A DNA stretch of 64,000 nucleotides, taken from positions 1,116,001-1,180,000 of the forward strand of contig JBAIAA010000509.1 in assembly GCA_037893245.1 (NCBI GenBank), read 5' to 3'. This DNA comes from Crossaster papposus (Eukaryota; Echinodermata; Asteroidea; Velatida; Solasteridae). Every line of letters begins with the position of its first letter. Within the stretch, counting starts at the first letter, position 1. The notes below the pieces were generated by a model, which was not told the DNA's origin, ran no database searches, and saw only the letters and a list, made by a program, of their open reading frames with translations. Position numbers and translations under genes: made by a program. Positions 1 to 10,578 of this stretch are shown here, piece by piece.

Positions 1-226
1 CGTTGTGGTCGCAATAACCCAGGTTCGAATCCTGGTCATGGCATTCTCTTTTGATTCAGTATAATAGAACCTGTTTTAGGTATTTGATATTAATTTTCAG
101 CTACATTTCCTAACTGCTGTGATCGTCTCGTGGTTAGGACATTGCGTTGTGGTCGCAATAACCCAGGTTCGAATCCTGGTCATGGCATTCTCTTTTGATT
201 CAGTATAATAGAACCTGTTTTAGGTA

Positions 227-241
227 TTTGATATTAATTTT
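227..241 (+). promoter_or_regulatory. TATA-like upstream element (reference copy)
   Basis: The conserved AT-rich block TTTGATATTAATTT lies about 33 to 19 bp before gene position 1, where upstream TATA-like elements modulate Pol III transcription in several eukaryotes. It is kept in nearly all family A spacers, while the bases just before the gene vary. Shared descent of the repeat alone could explain this, so a promoter role is inference. Confidence 0.4.
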
Positions 242-259
242 CAGCTACATTTCCTAACT

Positions 260-331
260 GCTGTGATCGTCTAGTGGTTAGGACATTGCGTTGTGGTCGC
301 AATAACCCAGGTTCGAATCCTGGTCATGGCA
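260..331 (+). tRNA. tRNA-His(GTG), consensus copy used as reference
   Basis: This copy matches the array consensus. Acceptor stem positions 1-7 pair with 65-71 with two G-T wobbles (3-69, 4-68). The D stem is 10-13/22-25 with T13-G22 wobble. The anticodon stem is 27-31/39-43 and the loop TTGTGGT gives anticodon GTG at 293-295 with G37. The T stem is 48-52/60-64. The discriminator is A (331). The internal Pol III promoter is A box TCGTCTAGTGG (267-277) and B box GGTTCGAATCC (310-320). There is no intron or CCA. The base at -1 is T, so the G-1 needed by histidyl-tRNA synthetase must be added after transcription, as Thg1 does in eukaryotes. It should decode CAC and CAU. Sequence and fold closely resemble vertebrate tRNA-His. 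Confidence 0.95.
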
Positions 332-403
332 TTCTATTTTGATTCAGTATAATATAAACTGTTTTAGGTATTTGATATTAATTTCCAGTTCCTTTTTCTA
401 ACA
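332..403 (+). repeat. Spacer family A, representative
   Basis: A 72-bp spacer with a terminator T-run, a GATTCAGTATAATA block, a CTGTTTTAGG block, the TTTGATATTAATTT block and a variable pyrimidine-rich end before AACT. About 330 spacers are of this type. Sub-forms differ at the start (CTCTTTT, CTATTTT), in TAGAAACTG, TAGAACCTG or TATAAACTG, and in the last 20 bp (CAGCTACTTTTCC, CAGCTACATTTCC, CCAGCTCCTTATT, CCAGTTCCTTTTT, CTAGCTACTTTTCCTGTCT). The end form predicts the subtype of the next tRNA. Confidence 0.9.
337..340 (+). terminator. Pol III T-run terminator (reference copy)
   Basis: A run of four T lies five bases after the discriminator. Family A spacers begin TTCTCTTTT, TTCTATTTT or TTCTTTTTT and family B spacers begin TTCCATTTT, so almost every copy has at least T4 at the same place. 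T4 is the usual minimum for Pol III in animals. Confidence 0.7.
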
Positions 404-475
404 GCTGTGAGCGTCTAGTGGTTAGGACATTGCGTTGTGGTCGCAATAACCCAGGTTCGAATCCTGGTCATAGCG

Positions 476-557
476 TTCTATTTTGATTTCTTATAATAAA
501 AAGTGCTTTTCAAATTTGATAGTACATGTAATTGTTTTTCAGCTTTATCTCTCAACT
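476..557 (+). repeat. Spacer family B, representative
   Basis: An 82-bp spacer starting after a gene whose 3' end reads TCATAGC or TTATAGC instead of TCATGGC. It aligns with family A through TTTTGATT, TATAATA, the T-rich centre, TTTGATA and TTCAGCT, but has diverged and carries about 10 extra bases around GTACATGTAATTG. So A and B descend from one ancestral spacer. I count about 101 spacers of this type. They are usually single between A spacers; runs of B occur at 2.9-3.2 kb and 41.9-42.4 kb (and its duplicate). Confidence 0.88.
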
Positions 558-1421
558 GCTGTGAGCGTCTGGTGGTTAGGACATTGCGTTGTGGTCGCAA
601 TAACCCTGGTTCGAGTCCTGGTCATGGCATTCTTTTTTGATTCAGTATAATAGAAACTGTTTTAGGTATTTGATATTAATTTTCAGCTACATTTCCTAAC
701 TGCTGTGATCGTCTCGTGGTTAGGACATTGCGTTGTGGTCGCAATAACCCAGGTTCGAATCCTGGTCATGGCATTCTATTTTGATTCAGTATAATATAAA
801 CTGTTTTAGGTATTTGATATTAATTTCCAGTTCCTTTTTCTAACTGCTGTGATCGTCTAGTGGTTAGGACATTCCGTTGTGGTCGCAATAACCCAGGTTC
901 GAATCCTGGTCATGGCATTCTATTTTGATTCAGAATAATATAAACTGTTTTAGGTATTTGATATTAATTTTCAGCTACTTTTCCTAACTGCTGTGATCGT
1001 CTAGTGGTTAGGACATTGCGTTGTGGTCGCAATAACCCAGGTTCGAATCCTGGTCATGGCATTCTATTTTGATTCAGTATAATATAAACTGTTTTAGGTA
1101 TTTGATATTAATTTTCAGCTACATTTCCTAACTGCTGTGATCGTCTAGTGGTTAGGACATTGCGTTGTGGTCGCAATAACCCAGGTTCGAATCCTGGTCA
1201 TGGCATTCTATTTTGATTCAGTATAATATAAACTGTTTTAGGTATTTGATATTAATTTCCAGTTCCTTTTTCTAACTGCTGTGATCGTCTAGTGGTTAGG
1301 ACATTGCGTTGTGGTCGCAATAACCCAGGTTCGAATCCTGGTCATGGCATTCTTTTTTGATTCAGAATAATAGAAACTGTTTTAGGTATTTGATATTAAT
1401 TTTCAGCTACTTTTCCTAACT

Positions 1422-2048
1422 GCTGTGATCGTCTAGTGGTTAGCACATTGGGTTGTGGTCGCAATAACCCAGGTTCGAATCCTAGTCATAGCAGTCCATT
1501 TTGGATTCTTATAATAAAAAGTGCTTTTCAAATTTGATAGTACATGTAATTGTTTTTCATCTTTTTCTCTCAACTGCTGTGATCGTCTAGTGGTTAGGAC
1601 ATTGCGTTGTGGTCGCAATAACCCTGGTTCGAGTCCTGGTCATGGCATTCTTTTTTGATTCAGTATAATAGAAACTGTTTTAGGTATTTGATATTAATTT
1701 CCAGCTCCTTTTTCTAACTGCTGTGATCGTCCAGTGGTTAGGACATTGCCTTGTGGTCGCAATAACCCAGGTTCGAATCCTGGTCATGGCATTCTCTTTT
1801 GATTCAGTATAATAGAACCTGTTTTAGGTATTTGATATTTATTTTCAGCTACATTTCCTAACTGCTGTGATCGTCTAGTGGTTAGGACATTGCGTTGTGG
1901 TCGCAATAACCCAGGTTCGAATCCTGGTCATGGCATTCTCTTTTGATTGAGTATAATAGAACCTGTTTTAGGTATTTGATATTAATTTCAAGCTCCTTTT
2001 TCTAACTGCTGTGATCGTCTAGTGGTTAGGACATTGGGTTGTGGTCGC
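1422..2048 (+). repeat. 874-bp-offset duplication, copy 1
   Basis: The spacer and gene order of 1422-2008 recurs at 2296-2882, including ATTTATTTTC and ATTTCAAGC spacer forms and the G30 gene. The genes at 1422 and 2296 differ. Confidence 0.65.
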
Positions 2049-2295
2049 AATAACCCAGGTTCGAATCCCGGTCATGGCATTCTCTTTTGATTCAGTATAA
2101 TAGAACCTGTTTTAGGTATTTGATATTAATTTTCAGCTACATTTCCTAACTGCTGTGATCGTCTAGTGGTTAGGACATTGCGTTGTGGTCGCATTAACCC
2201 AGGTTCGAATCCTGGTCATGGCATTCTATTTTGATTCAGTATAATATAAACTGTTTTAGGTATTTGATATTAATTTCCAGTTCCTTTTTCTAACT

Positions 2296-2922
2296 GCTGT
2301 GAGCGTCTAGTGGTTAGGACATTGCGTTGTGGTCGCAATAACCCAGGTTCGAATCCTGGTCATAGCATTCCATTTTGATTTCTTATAATAAAAAGTGCTT
2401 TTCAAATTTGATAGTACATGTAATGGTTTTTCAGCTTTTTCTCTCAACTGCTGTGATCGTCTAGTGGTTAGGACATTGCGTTGTGGTCGCAATAACCCTG
2501 GTTCGAGTCCTGGTCATGGCATTCTTTTTTGATTCAGTATAATATAAACTGTTTTAGGTATTTGATATTAATTTCCAGCTCCTTTTTCTAACTGCTGTGA
2601 TCGTCTAGTGGTTAGGACATTGCGTTGTGGTCGCAATAACCCAGGTTCGAATCCTGGTCATGGCATTCTCTTTTGATTCAGTATAATAGAACCTGTTTTA
2701 GGTATTTGATATTTATTTTCAGCTACATTTCCTAACTGCTGTGATCGTCTAGTGGTTAGGACATTGCGTTGTGGTCGCAATAACCCAGGTTCGAATCCTG
2801 GTCATGGCATTCTCTTTTGATTGAGTATAATAGAACCTGTTTTAGGTATTTGATATTAATTTCAAGCTCCTTTTTCTAACTGCTGTGATCGTCTAGTGGT
2901 TAGGACATTGGGTTGTGGTCGC
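2296..2922 (+). repeat. 874-bp-offset duplication, copy 2
   Basis: Second copy of 1422-2048. Confidence 0.65.
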
Positions 2923-4499
2923 AATAACCCAGGTTCGAATCCTGGTCATAGCATTCTATTTTGATTTCTTATAATAAAAAGTGCTTTTCAAATTTGATAG
3001 TACATGTAATTGTTTTTCAGCTTTTTCTCTCAACTGCTGTGAGCGTCTGGTGGTTAGGACATTGCGTTGTGGTCGCAATAACCCACGTTCGAATCCTGGT
3101 CATAGCATTCTATTTTGATTTCTTATAATAAAAAGTGCTTTTCAAATTTGATAGTACATGTAATTGTTTTTCAGCTTTTTCTCTCAACTGCTGTGATCAT
3201 CTAGTGGTTAGCACATTGCGTTGTGGTCGCAATAACCCAGGTTCGAATCCTTGTAATGGCATTCTCTTTTGATTCAGTATAATAGAAACTGTTTTAGGTA
3301 TTTGATATTAATTTCTAGCTACTTTTCCTGTCTGCCTTGATCATCTAGTGGTTAGGACATTGCGTTGTGGTCGCAAAAACCCAGGTTCGAATCCTGGTCA
3401 TGGCATTCTCTTTTGATTCAGTATAATATAAACTGTTTTAGGTATTTGATATTAATTTCCAGTTCCTTTTTTCTTACTGCTGTGAGCGTCTAGTGGTTAG
3501 GACATTGCGTTGTGGTCGCAATAACCCAGGTTCGAATTCTGGTCATGGCATTCTCTTTTGATTCAGTATAATATAAACTGTTTTAGGTATTTGATATTAA
3601 TTTCCAGTTCCTTTTTTCTAACTGCTGTGAGAGTCTAGTGGTTAGGACATTGCGTTGTGGTCGCAATAACCCTGGTTCGAATCCTGGTCATGGCATTCTC
3701 TTTTGATTCAGTATAATATAAACTGTTTTAGGTATTTGATATTAATTTCCAGTTCCTTTTTTCTAACTGCTGTGAGCGTCTTGTGGTTAGGACATTGCGT
3801 TGTGGTCGCAATAACCCTGGTTCGAATCCTGGTCATGGCATTCTCTTTTGATTCAGTATAATATAAACTGTTTTAGGTATTTGATATTAATTTCCAGCTC
3901 CTTATTCTAACTGCTGTGATCGTCTAGAGGTTAGGACATTGCGTTGTGGTCGCAATAACCCAGGTTCGAATCCTGGTCATGGCATTCCATTTTGATTCAG
4001 TATAATATAAACTGTTTTAGGTATTTGATATTAATTTCCAGCTCCTTATTCTAACTGCTGTGATCGTCTACTGGTTAGGACATTGCGTTGTGGTCGCAAT
4101 AACCCAGGTTCGAATCCTGGTCATGGCATTCTATTTTGATTCAGTATAATATAAACTGTTTTAGGTATTTGATATTAATTTCCAGCTCCTTATTCTAACT
4201 GCTGTGATCGTCTAGTGGTTAGGACATTGCGTTGTGGTCGCAATAACCCAGGTTCGAATCCTGGTCATGGCATTCTCTTTTGATTCAGTATAATAGAAAC
4301 TGTTTTAGGTATTTGATATTAATTTTCAGCTACTTTTCCTAACTGCTGTGATCGTCTAGTGGTTAGCACATTGCGTTGTGGTCGCAATAACCCTAGGTTC
4401 GAATCCTGGTTATAGCATTCCATTTTGATTTCTTACAATAAAAAGTGCTTTTCAAATTTGATAGTACATGTAATTGATTTTCAGCTTTTTCTCTCAATT

Positions 4500-4571
4500 G
4501 CTGTGATCGTCTAGTGGTTAGGACATTGCGTTGTGGTCGCAATAACCCAGCTCCTAGTCCTGGTCATGGCA
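4500..4571 (+). pseudogene. tRNA-His with scrambled B box
   Basis: The T-loop region reads AGCTCCTAGTCC instead of AGGTTCGAATCC, so the invariant TTC and the B-box core are lost although length is kept. Probably untranscribed. Confidence 0.75.
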
Positions 4572-4719
4572 TTCTTTTTTGATTCAGTATAATAGAAACT
4601 GTTTTAGGTATTTGATATTAATTTCCAGCTCCTTTTTCTAACTGCTGTGATCGTCTAGTGGTTAGGACATTGCGTTGTGGTCGCAATAACCCAGGTTCGA
4701 ATCCTGGTCATGGCATTCT

Positions 4720-5390
4720 CTTTTGATTCAGTATAATATAACCTGTTTTAGGTATTTGATATTAATTTTCAGCTACATTTCCTAACTGCTGTGATCGTCT
4801 AGTGGTTAGGACATTGCGTTGTGGTCGCAATAACCCAGGTTCGAATCCTGGTCATGGCATTCTCTTTTGATTGAGTATAATAGAAACTGTTTTAGGTATT
4901 TGATATTAATTTCCAGCTCCTTATTCTAACTGCTGTGATCGTCTAGTGGTTAGGACATTGCGTTGTCGTCGCAATAACCCATGTTCGAATCCTGGTCATG
5001 GCATTCTCTTTTGATTCAGTATAATATAAACTGTTTTAGGTATTTGATATTAATTTCCAGTTCCTTTTTTCTAACTGCTGTGATCGTCTAGTGGTTAGGA
5101 CATTGCGTTGTGGTCGCAATAACCCAGGTTCGAATCCTGGTCATAGCATTCCATTTTGATTTCTTATAATAAAAAGTGCTTTTCAAATTTGATAGTACAT
5201 GTAATTGATTTTCAGCTTTTTCTCTCAATTGCTGTGATCGTCTAGTGGTTAGGACATTGCGTTGTGGTCGCAATAACCCAGGTTCGAATCCTGGTCATGG
5301 CATTCTCTTTTGATTCAGTATAATAGAAACTGTTTTAGGTATTTGATATTAATTTCCAGCTCCTTATTCTAACTGCTGTGATCGTCTAGT
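4720..5390 (+). repeat. 1174-bp-offset duplication, copy 1
   Basis: Genes 4788-5231 recur at 5962-6405, including the GTC-anticodon copy. Edges are approximate. Confidence 0.75.
4932..5003 (+). tRNA. tRNA-His backbone with Asp anticodon GTC
   Basis: Anticodon positions 4965-4967 read GTC instead of GTG, so the transcript would read Asp codons GAC/GAU. The rest is array consensus except T51 in place of G (4982), which breaks the 51-61 T-stem pair and changes the first B-box base. It keeps the discriminator A. If it is still charged with His it would misread Asp codons; if not it is probably dead. Confidence 0.85.
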
Positions 5391-5893
5391 GGTTAGCCCA
5401 TTGCGTTGTGGTCGCAATAACCCAGGTTCGAATCCTGGTTATAGCATTCCATTTTGATTTCTTATAATAAAAAGTGCTTTTCAAATTTGATAGTACATGT
5501 AATTGATTTTCAGCATTTTCTCTCAACTGCTGTGATCGTCTAGTGGTTAGGACATTGCGTTGTGGTCGCAATAACCCAGGTTCGAATCCTGTTCATGGTA
5601 TTCTCTTTTGATTCAGTATAATAGAACCTGTTTTAGGTATTTGATATTAATTTTCAGCTACATTTCCTAACTGTTGTGATCGTCTAGTGGTTAGGACATT
5701 GCGTTGTGGTCGCAATAACCCAGGTTCGAATCCTGGTCATGGCATTCTCTTTTGATTCAGTATAATAGAAACTGTTTTAGGTATTTGATATTAATTTCTA
5801 GCTACTTTTCCTGTCTGCCTTGATCATCTATTGGTTAGGACATTGCGTTGTGGTCTCAAAAAACCCAGGTTCGAATCCTGGTCATGGCATTCT

Positions 5894-6564
5894 CTTTTGA
5901 TTCAGTATAATATAACCTGTTTTAGGTATTTGATATTAATTTTCAGCTACATTTCCTAACTGCTGTGATCGTCTAGTGGTTAGGACATTGCGTTGTGGTC
6001 GCAATAACCCAGGTTCGAATCCTGGTCATGGCATTCTCTTTTGATTGAGTATAATAGAAACTGTTTTAGGTATTTGATATTAATTTCCAGCTCCTTATTC
6101 TAACTGCTGTGATCGTCTAGTGGTTAGGACATTGCGTTGTCGTCGCAATAACCCATGTTCGAATCCTGGTCATGGCATTCTCTTTTGATTCAGTATAATA
6201 TAAACTGTTTTAGGTATTTGATATTAATTTCCAGTTCCTTTTTTCTAACTGCTGTGATCGTCTAGTGGTTAGGACATTGCGTTGTGGTCGCAATAACCCA
6301 GGTTCGAATCCTGGTCATAGCATTCCATTTTGATTTCTTATAATAAAAAGTGCTTTTCAAATTTGATAGTACATGTAATTGATTTTCAGCTTTTTCTCTC
6401 AATTGCTGTGATCGTCTAGTGGTTAGGACATTGCGTTGTGGTCGCAATAACCCAGGTTCGAATCCTGGTCATGGCATTCTCTTTTGATTCAGTATAATAG
6501 AAACTGTTTTAGGTATTTGATATTAATTTCCAGCTCCTTATTCTAACTGCTGTGATCGTCTAGT
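5894..6564 (+). repeat. 1174-bp-offset duplication, copy 2
   Basis: Second copy of 4720-5390. Confidence 0.75.
6106..6177 (+). tRNA. tRNA-His backbone with Asp anticodon GTC (second copy)
   Basis: Anticodon 6139-6141 is GTC, with the same T51 T-stem change as the copy at 4932. It lies 1174 bp downstream of that copy in a duplicated segment, so this is one mutation that has been copied. Confidence 0.85.
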
Positions 6565-7798
6565 GGTTAGGACATTGCGTTGTGGTCGCAATAACCCAGG
6601 TTCGAATCCTGGTCATGGCATTCTCTTTTGATTCAGTATAATATAAACTGTTTTAGGTATTTGATATTAATTTCCAGTTCCTTTTTTCTAACTGCTGTGA
6701 TCGTCTAGTGGTTAGGACATTGCGTTGTGGTCGCAATAACCCAGGTTCGAATCCTTGTAATGGCATTCTCTTTTGATTCAGTATAATAGAAACTGTTTTA
6801 GGTATTTGATATTAATTTCTAGCTACTTTTCCTGTCTGCCTTGATCATCTAGTGGTTAGGACATTGCGTTGTGGTCGCAAAAACGCAGGTTCGAATCCTG
6901 GTCATGGCATTCTCTTTTGATTCAGTATAATATAAACTGTTTTAGGTATTTGATATTAATTTCCAGTTCCTTTTTTTCTAATTGCTGTGAGCGTCTAGTG
7001 GTTAGGACATTGCGTTGTGGTCGCAATAACCCTGGTTCGAATCCTGGTCATGGCATTCTCTTTTGATTCAGTATAATATAAACTGTTTTAGGTATTTGAT
7101 ATTAATTTCCAGCTCCTTATTCTGACTGCTGTGATCGTCTAGTGGTTAGGACATTGCGTTGTGGTCGCAATAACCCAGGTTCGAATCCTGGTCATGGCAT
7201 TCTATTTTGATTCAGTATAATATAAACTGCTTTAGGTATTTGATATTAATTTCCAGCTCCTTATTCTAACTGCTGTGATCGTCTAGTGGTTAGGACATTG
7301 CGTTGTGGTCGCAATAACCCAGGTTCGAATCCTGGTCATGGCATTCTCTTTTGATTCAGTATAATAGAAACTGTTTTAGGTATTTGATATTAATTTTCAG
7401 CTACTTTTCCTAACTGCTGTGATCGTCTAGTGGTTAGCACATTGCGTTGTGGTCGCAATAACCCTAGGTTCGAATCCTGGTTATAGCATTCCATTTTGAT
7501 TTCTTACAATAAAAAGTGCTTTTCAAATTTGATAGTACATGTAATTGATTTTCAGCTTTTTCTCTCAATTGCTGTGATCGTCTAGTGGTTAGGACATTGC
7601 GTTGTGGTCGTATTAACCCAGGTTCGAATCCTGGTCATAGCATTCTCTTTTGATTCAGTATAATATAACCTGTTTTATGTATTTGATATTAATTTTCAGC
7701 TACATTTCCTAACTGCTGTGATCGTCTAGTGGTTAGGACATTGCGTTGTGGTCGCAATAACCCAGGTTCGAATCCTGGTCATGGCATTCTCTTTTGAT

Positions 7799-8924
7799 TG
7801 AGTATAATAGAAACTGTTTTAGGTATTTGATATTAATTTCCAGCTCCTTATTCTAACTGCTGTGAGCGTCTAGTGGTTAGGACATTGCGTTGTGGTCGCA
7901 ATAACCCAGGTTCGAATCCTGGTCATGGCATTCTATTTTGATTCAGTATAATATAAACTGTTTTAGGTATTTGATATTAATTTCCAGCTCCTTATTCTAA
8001 CAGCTGTGAGCGTCTAGTGGTTAGGACATTGCGTTGTGGTCGCAATAACCCAGGTTCGAATCCTTGTCATAGCATTCCATTTTGATTTCTTATAATAAAA
8101 AGTGCTTTTCAAATTTGATAGAACATGTAATTGTTTTTCATCTTTTTCTCTAAACTGCTGTGATCGTCTAGTGGTTAGGACATTGCGTTGTGGTCGCAAT
8201 AACCCAGGTTCGAATCCTGGTCATGGCATTCTCTTTTGATTGAGAATAATAGAAACTCTTTTAGGTATTTGATATTAATTTTCAGCTACTTTTCCTAACT
8301 GCTGTGATCGTCTAGTGGTTAGGACATTGCGTTGTGGTCGCAATAACCCAGGTTCGAATCCTGGTCATGGCATTCTCTTTTGATTGAGTATAATAGAAAC
8401 TGTTTTAGGTATTTGATATTAATTTCCAGCTCCTTATTCTAACTGCTGTGATCGTCTAGTGGTTAGGACATTGCGTTGTGGTCGCAAAAACCCAGATTCG
8501 AATCCTGGTCATGGCATTCTCTTTTGATTCAGTATAATATAAACTGTTTTAGGTATTTGATATTAATTTCCAGTTCCTTTTTTCTAACTGCTGTGAGCGT
8601 CTAGTGGTTAGGACATTGCGTTGTGGTCGCAATAACCCTGGTTCGAATCCTGGTCATGGCATTCTCTTTTGATTCAGTATAATATAAACTGTTTTAGGTA
8701 TTTGATATTAATTTCCAGTTCCTTTCTTCTAACTGCTGTGATCGTCTAGTGGTTAGGACATTGCGTTGTGGTCGCAATAACCCAGGTTCGAATTCTGGTC
8801 ATGGCATTCTATTTTGATTCAGTATAATATAAACTGTTTTAGGTATTTGATATTAATTTCCAGTTCCTTTTTCTAACTGCTGTGAGCGTCTAGTGGTTAG
8901 GACATTGCGTTGTGGTCGCAATAA
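7799..8924 (+). repeat. 2780-bp-offset duplication, copy 1
   Basis: Genes 7859-8879 recur at 10639-11659, including the B spacer with GATAGAACATG and the AGATTCG T-loop copy at 8445. Confidence 0.8.
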
Positions 8925-9337
8925 TCCAGGTTCGAATCCTGGTCATAGCATTCCATTTTGATTTCTTATAATAAAAAGTGCTTTTCAAATTTGATAGTAC
9001 ATGTAATTGATTTTCAGCTTTTTCTCTCAATTGCTGTGATCGTCTAGTGGTTAGGACATTGCGTTGTGGTCGCAATAACCCAGGTTCGAATCCTGGTCAC
9101 GGCATTTTCTTTTGATTCAGTATAATAGAAACTGTTTTAGGTATTTGATATTAATTTTCAGCTACTTTTCCTAACTGCTGTGATCGTCTAGTGGTTAGGA
9201 CATTGCGTTGTGGTCGCAATAACCCAGTTTCGAATCCTGGTCATGGCATTCTCTTTTGATTCAGAATAATAGAAACTGTTTTAGGTATTTGATATTAATT
9301 TTCAGCTACTTTTCCTAACTGCTGTGATCGTCTATTG

Positions 9338-10578
9338 GTTAGCCCATTGCGTTGTGGTCGCAATAACCCAGGTTCGAATCCTGGTTATAGCATTCCATTT
9401 TGATTTCTTATAATAAAAAGTGCTTTTCAAATTTGATAGTACATGTAATTGATTTTCAGCATTTTCTCTCAACTGCTGTGATCGTCTAGTGGTTAGGACA
9501 TTGCGTTGTGGTCGCAATAACCCAGGTTCGAATCCTGTTCATGGTATTCTCTTTTGATTCAGTATAATAGAACCTGTTTTAGGTATTTGATATTAATTTT
9601 CAGCTACATTTCCTAACTGTTGTGATCGTCTAGTGGTTAGGACATTGCGTTGTGGTCGCAATAACCCAGGTTCGAATCCTGGTCATGGCATTCTCTTTTG
9701 ATTCAGTATAATAGAAACTGTTTTAGGTATTTGATATTAATTTCTAGCTACTTTTCCTGTCTGCCTTGATCATCTATTGGTTAGGACATTGCGTTGTGGT
9801 CTCAAAAAACCCAGGTTCGAATCCTGGTCATGGCATTCTCTTTTGATTCAGTATAATATAACCTGTTTTAGGTATTTGATATTAATTTTCAGCTACATTT
9901 CCTAACTGCTGTGATCGTCTAGTGGTTAGGACATTGCGTTGTGGTCGCAATAACCCAGGTTCGAATCCTGGTCATGGCATTCTCTTTTGATTGAGTATAA
10001 TAGAAACTGTTTTAGGTATTTGATATTAATTTCCAGCTCCTTATTCTAACTGCTGTGATCGTCTAGTGGTTAGGACATTGCGTTGTCGTCGCAATAACCC
10101 ATGTTCGAATCCTGGTCATGGCATTCTCTTTTGATTCAGTATAATATAAACTGTTTTAGGTATTTGATATTAATTTCCAGTTCCTTTTTTCTAACTGCTG
10201 TGATCGTCTAGTGGTTAGGACATTGCGTTGTGGTCGCAATAACCCAGGTTCGAATCCTGGTCATAGCATTCCATTTTGATTTCTTATAATAAAAAGTGCT
10301 TTTCAAATTTGATAGTACATGTAATTGATTTTCAGCTTTTTCTCTCAATTGCTGTGATCGTCTAGTGGTTAGGACATTGCGTTGTGGTCGCAATAACCCA
10401 GGTTCGAATCCTGGTCATGGCATTCTCTTTTGATTCAGTATAATAGAAACTGTTTTAGGTATTTGATATTAATTTCCAGCTCCTTATTCTAACTGCTGTG
10501 ATCGTCTAGTGGTTAGGACATTGCGTTGTGGTCGCAATAACCCAGGTTCGAATCCTGGTCATGGCATTCTCTTTTGAT
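9338..10578 (+). repeat. 3946-bp-offset duplication, copy 2
   Basis: Second copy of 5392-6632; its right edge meets the segment that resembles 7.8-8.9 kb. Confidence 0.8.
10052..10123 (+). tRNA. tRNA-His backbone with Asp anticodon GTC (third copy)
   Basis: Anticodon 10085-10087 is GTC with the same T51 change. It lies 3946 bp from the 6106 copy inside a second duplication, so the variant has spread twice. Confidence 0.85.

Larger units (their letters stand above)
1..5003 (+). tRNA. tRNA-His array block 1: 34 complete copies plus one partial
   Basis: A partial copy occupies 1-43 (from gene position 30). Complete copies begin at 116, 260, 404g, 558g, 702, 846, 990, 1134, 1278, 1422, 1576, 1720, 1864, 2008, 2152, 2296g, 2450, 2594, 2738, 2882, 3036g, 3190, 3334k, 3479g, 3624g, 3769g, 3913, 4057, 4201, 4345, 4500, 4644, 4788, 4932. 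Copies 116 and 702 have C at position 14 in place of the conserved A. Copies 1422, 2008 and 2882 carry G30 in the anticodon stem. Copy 4345 has one extra base before the T stem. Copy 4500 has a damaged B box and copy 4932 has anticodon GTC; both are listed separately. Confidence 0.93.
5392..6632 (+). repeat. 3946-bp-offset duplication, copy 1
   Basis: Recurs at 9338-10578 with the same GTTGTG gene, extra-A k copy and GTC-anticodon copy. Confidence 0.8.
5077..10268 (+). tRNA. tRNA-His array block 2: 36 copies
   Basis: Copies begin at 5077, 5231, 5375, 5529, 5673, 5817k, 5962, 6106, 6251, 6405, 6549, 6694, 6838k, 6984g, 7128, 7272, 7416, 7571, 7715, 7859g, 8003g, 8157, 8301, 8445, 8590g, 8735, 8879g, 9033, 9177, 9321, 9475, 9619, 9763k, 9908, 10052, 10197. 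Copies 5375 and 9321 read GCCC in the D-stem 3' strand, giving two mismatches. Copies 5817 and 9763 have one extra A after the anticodon stem, and copy 7416 one extra base before the T stem. Copy 7571 has an altered anticodon-stem 3' side (CGTATT). Copies 6106 and 10052 have anticodon GTC. Confidence 0.93.

Noticed and set aside
4345-4417. Frame-breaking 1-nt insertion (ACCCTAGG) as a pseudogene mark
   Set aside because: The extra base gives a five-base variable region and a T stem with one T-G wobble, which is within normal tRNA variation. Not called a pseudogene on this alone.
6869-7066. A 65-codon + strand open frame across two tRNA units
   Set aside because: Made of tRNA and spacer sequence; arises because a unit-length change keeps the frame open. 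No protein features.
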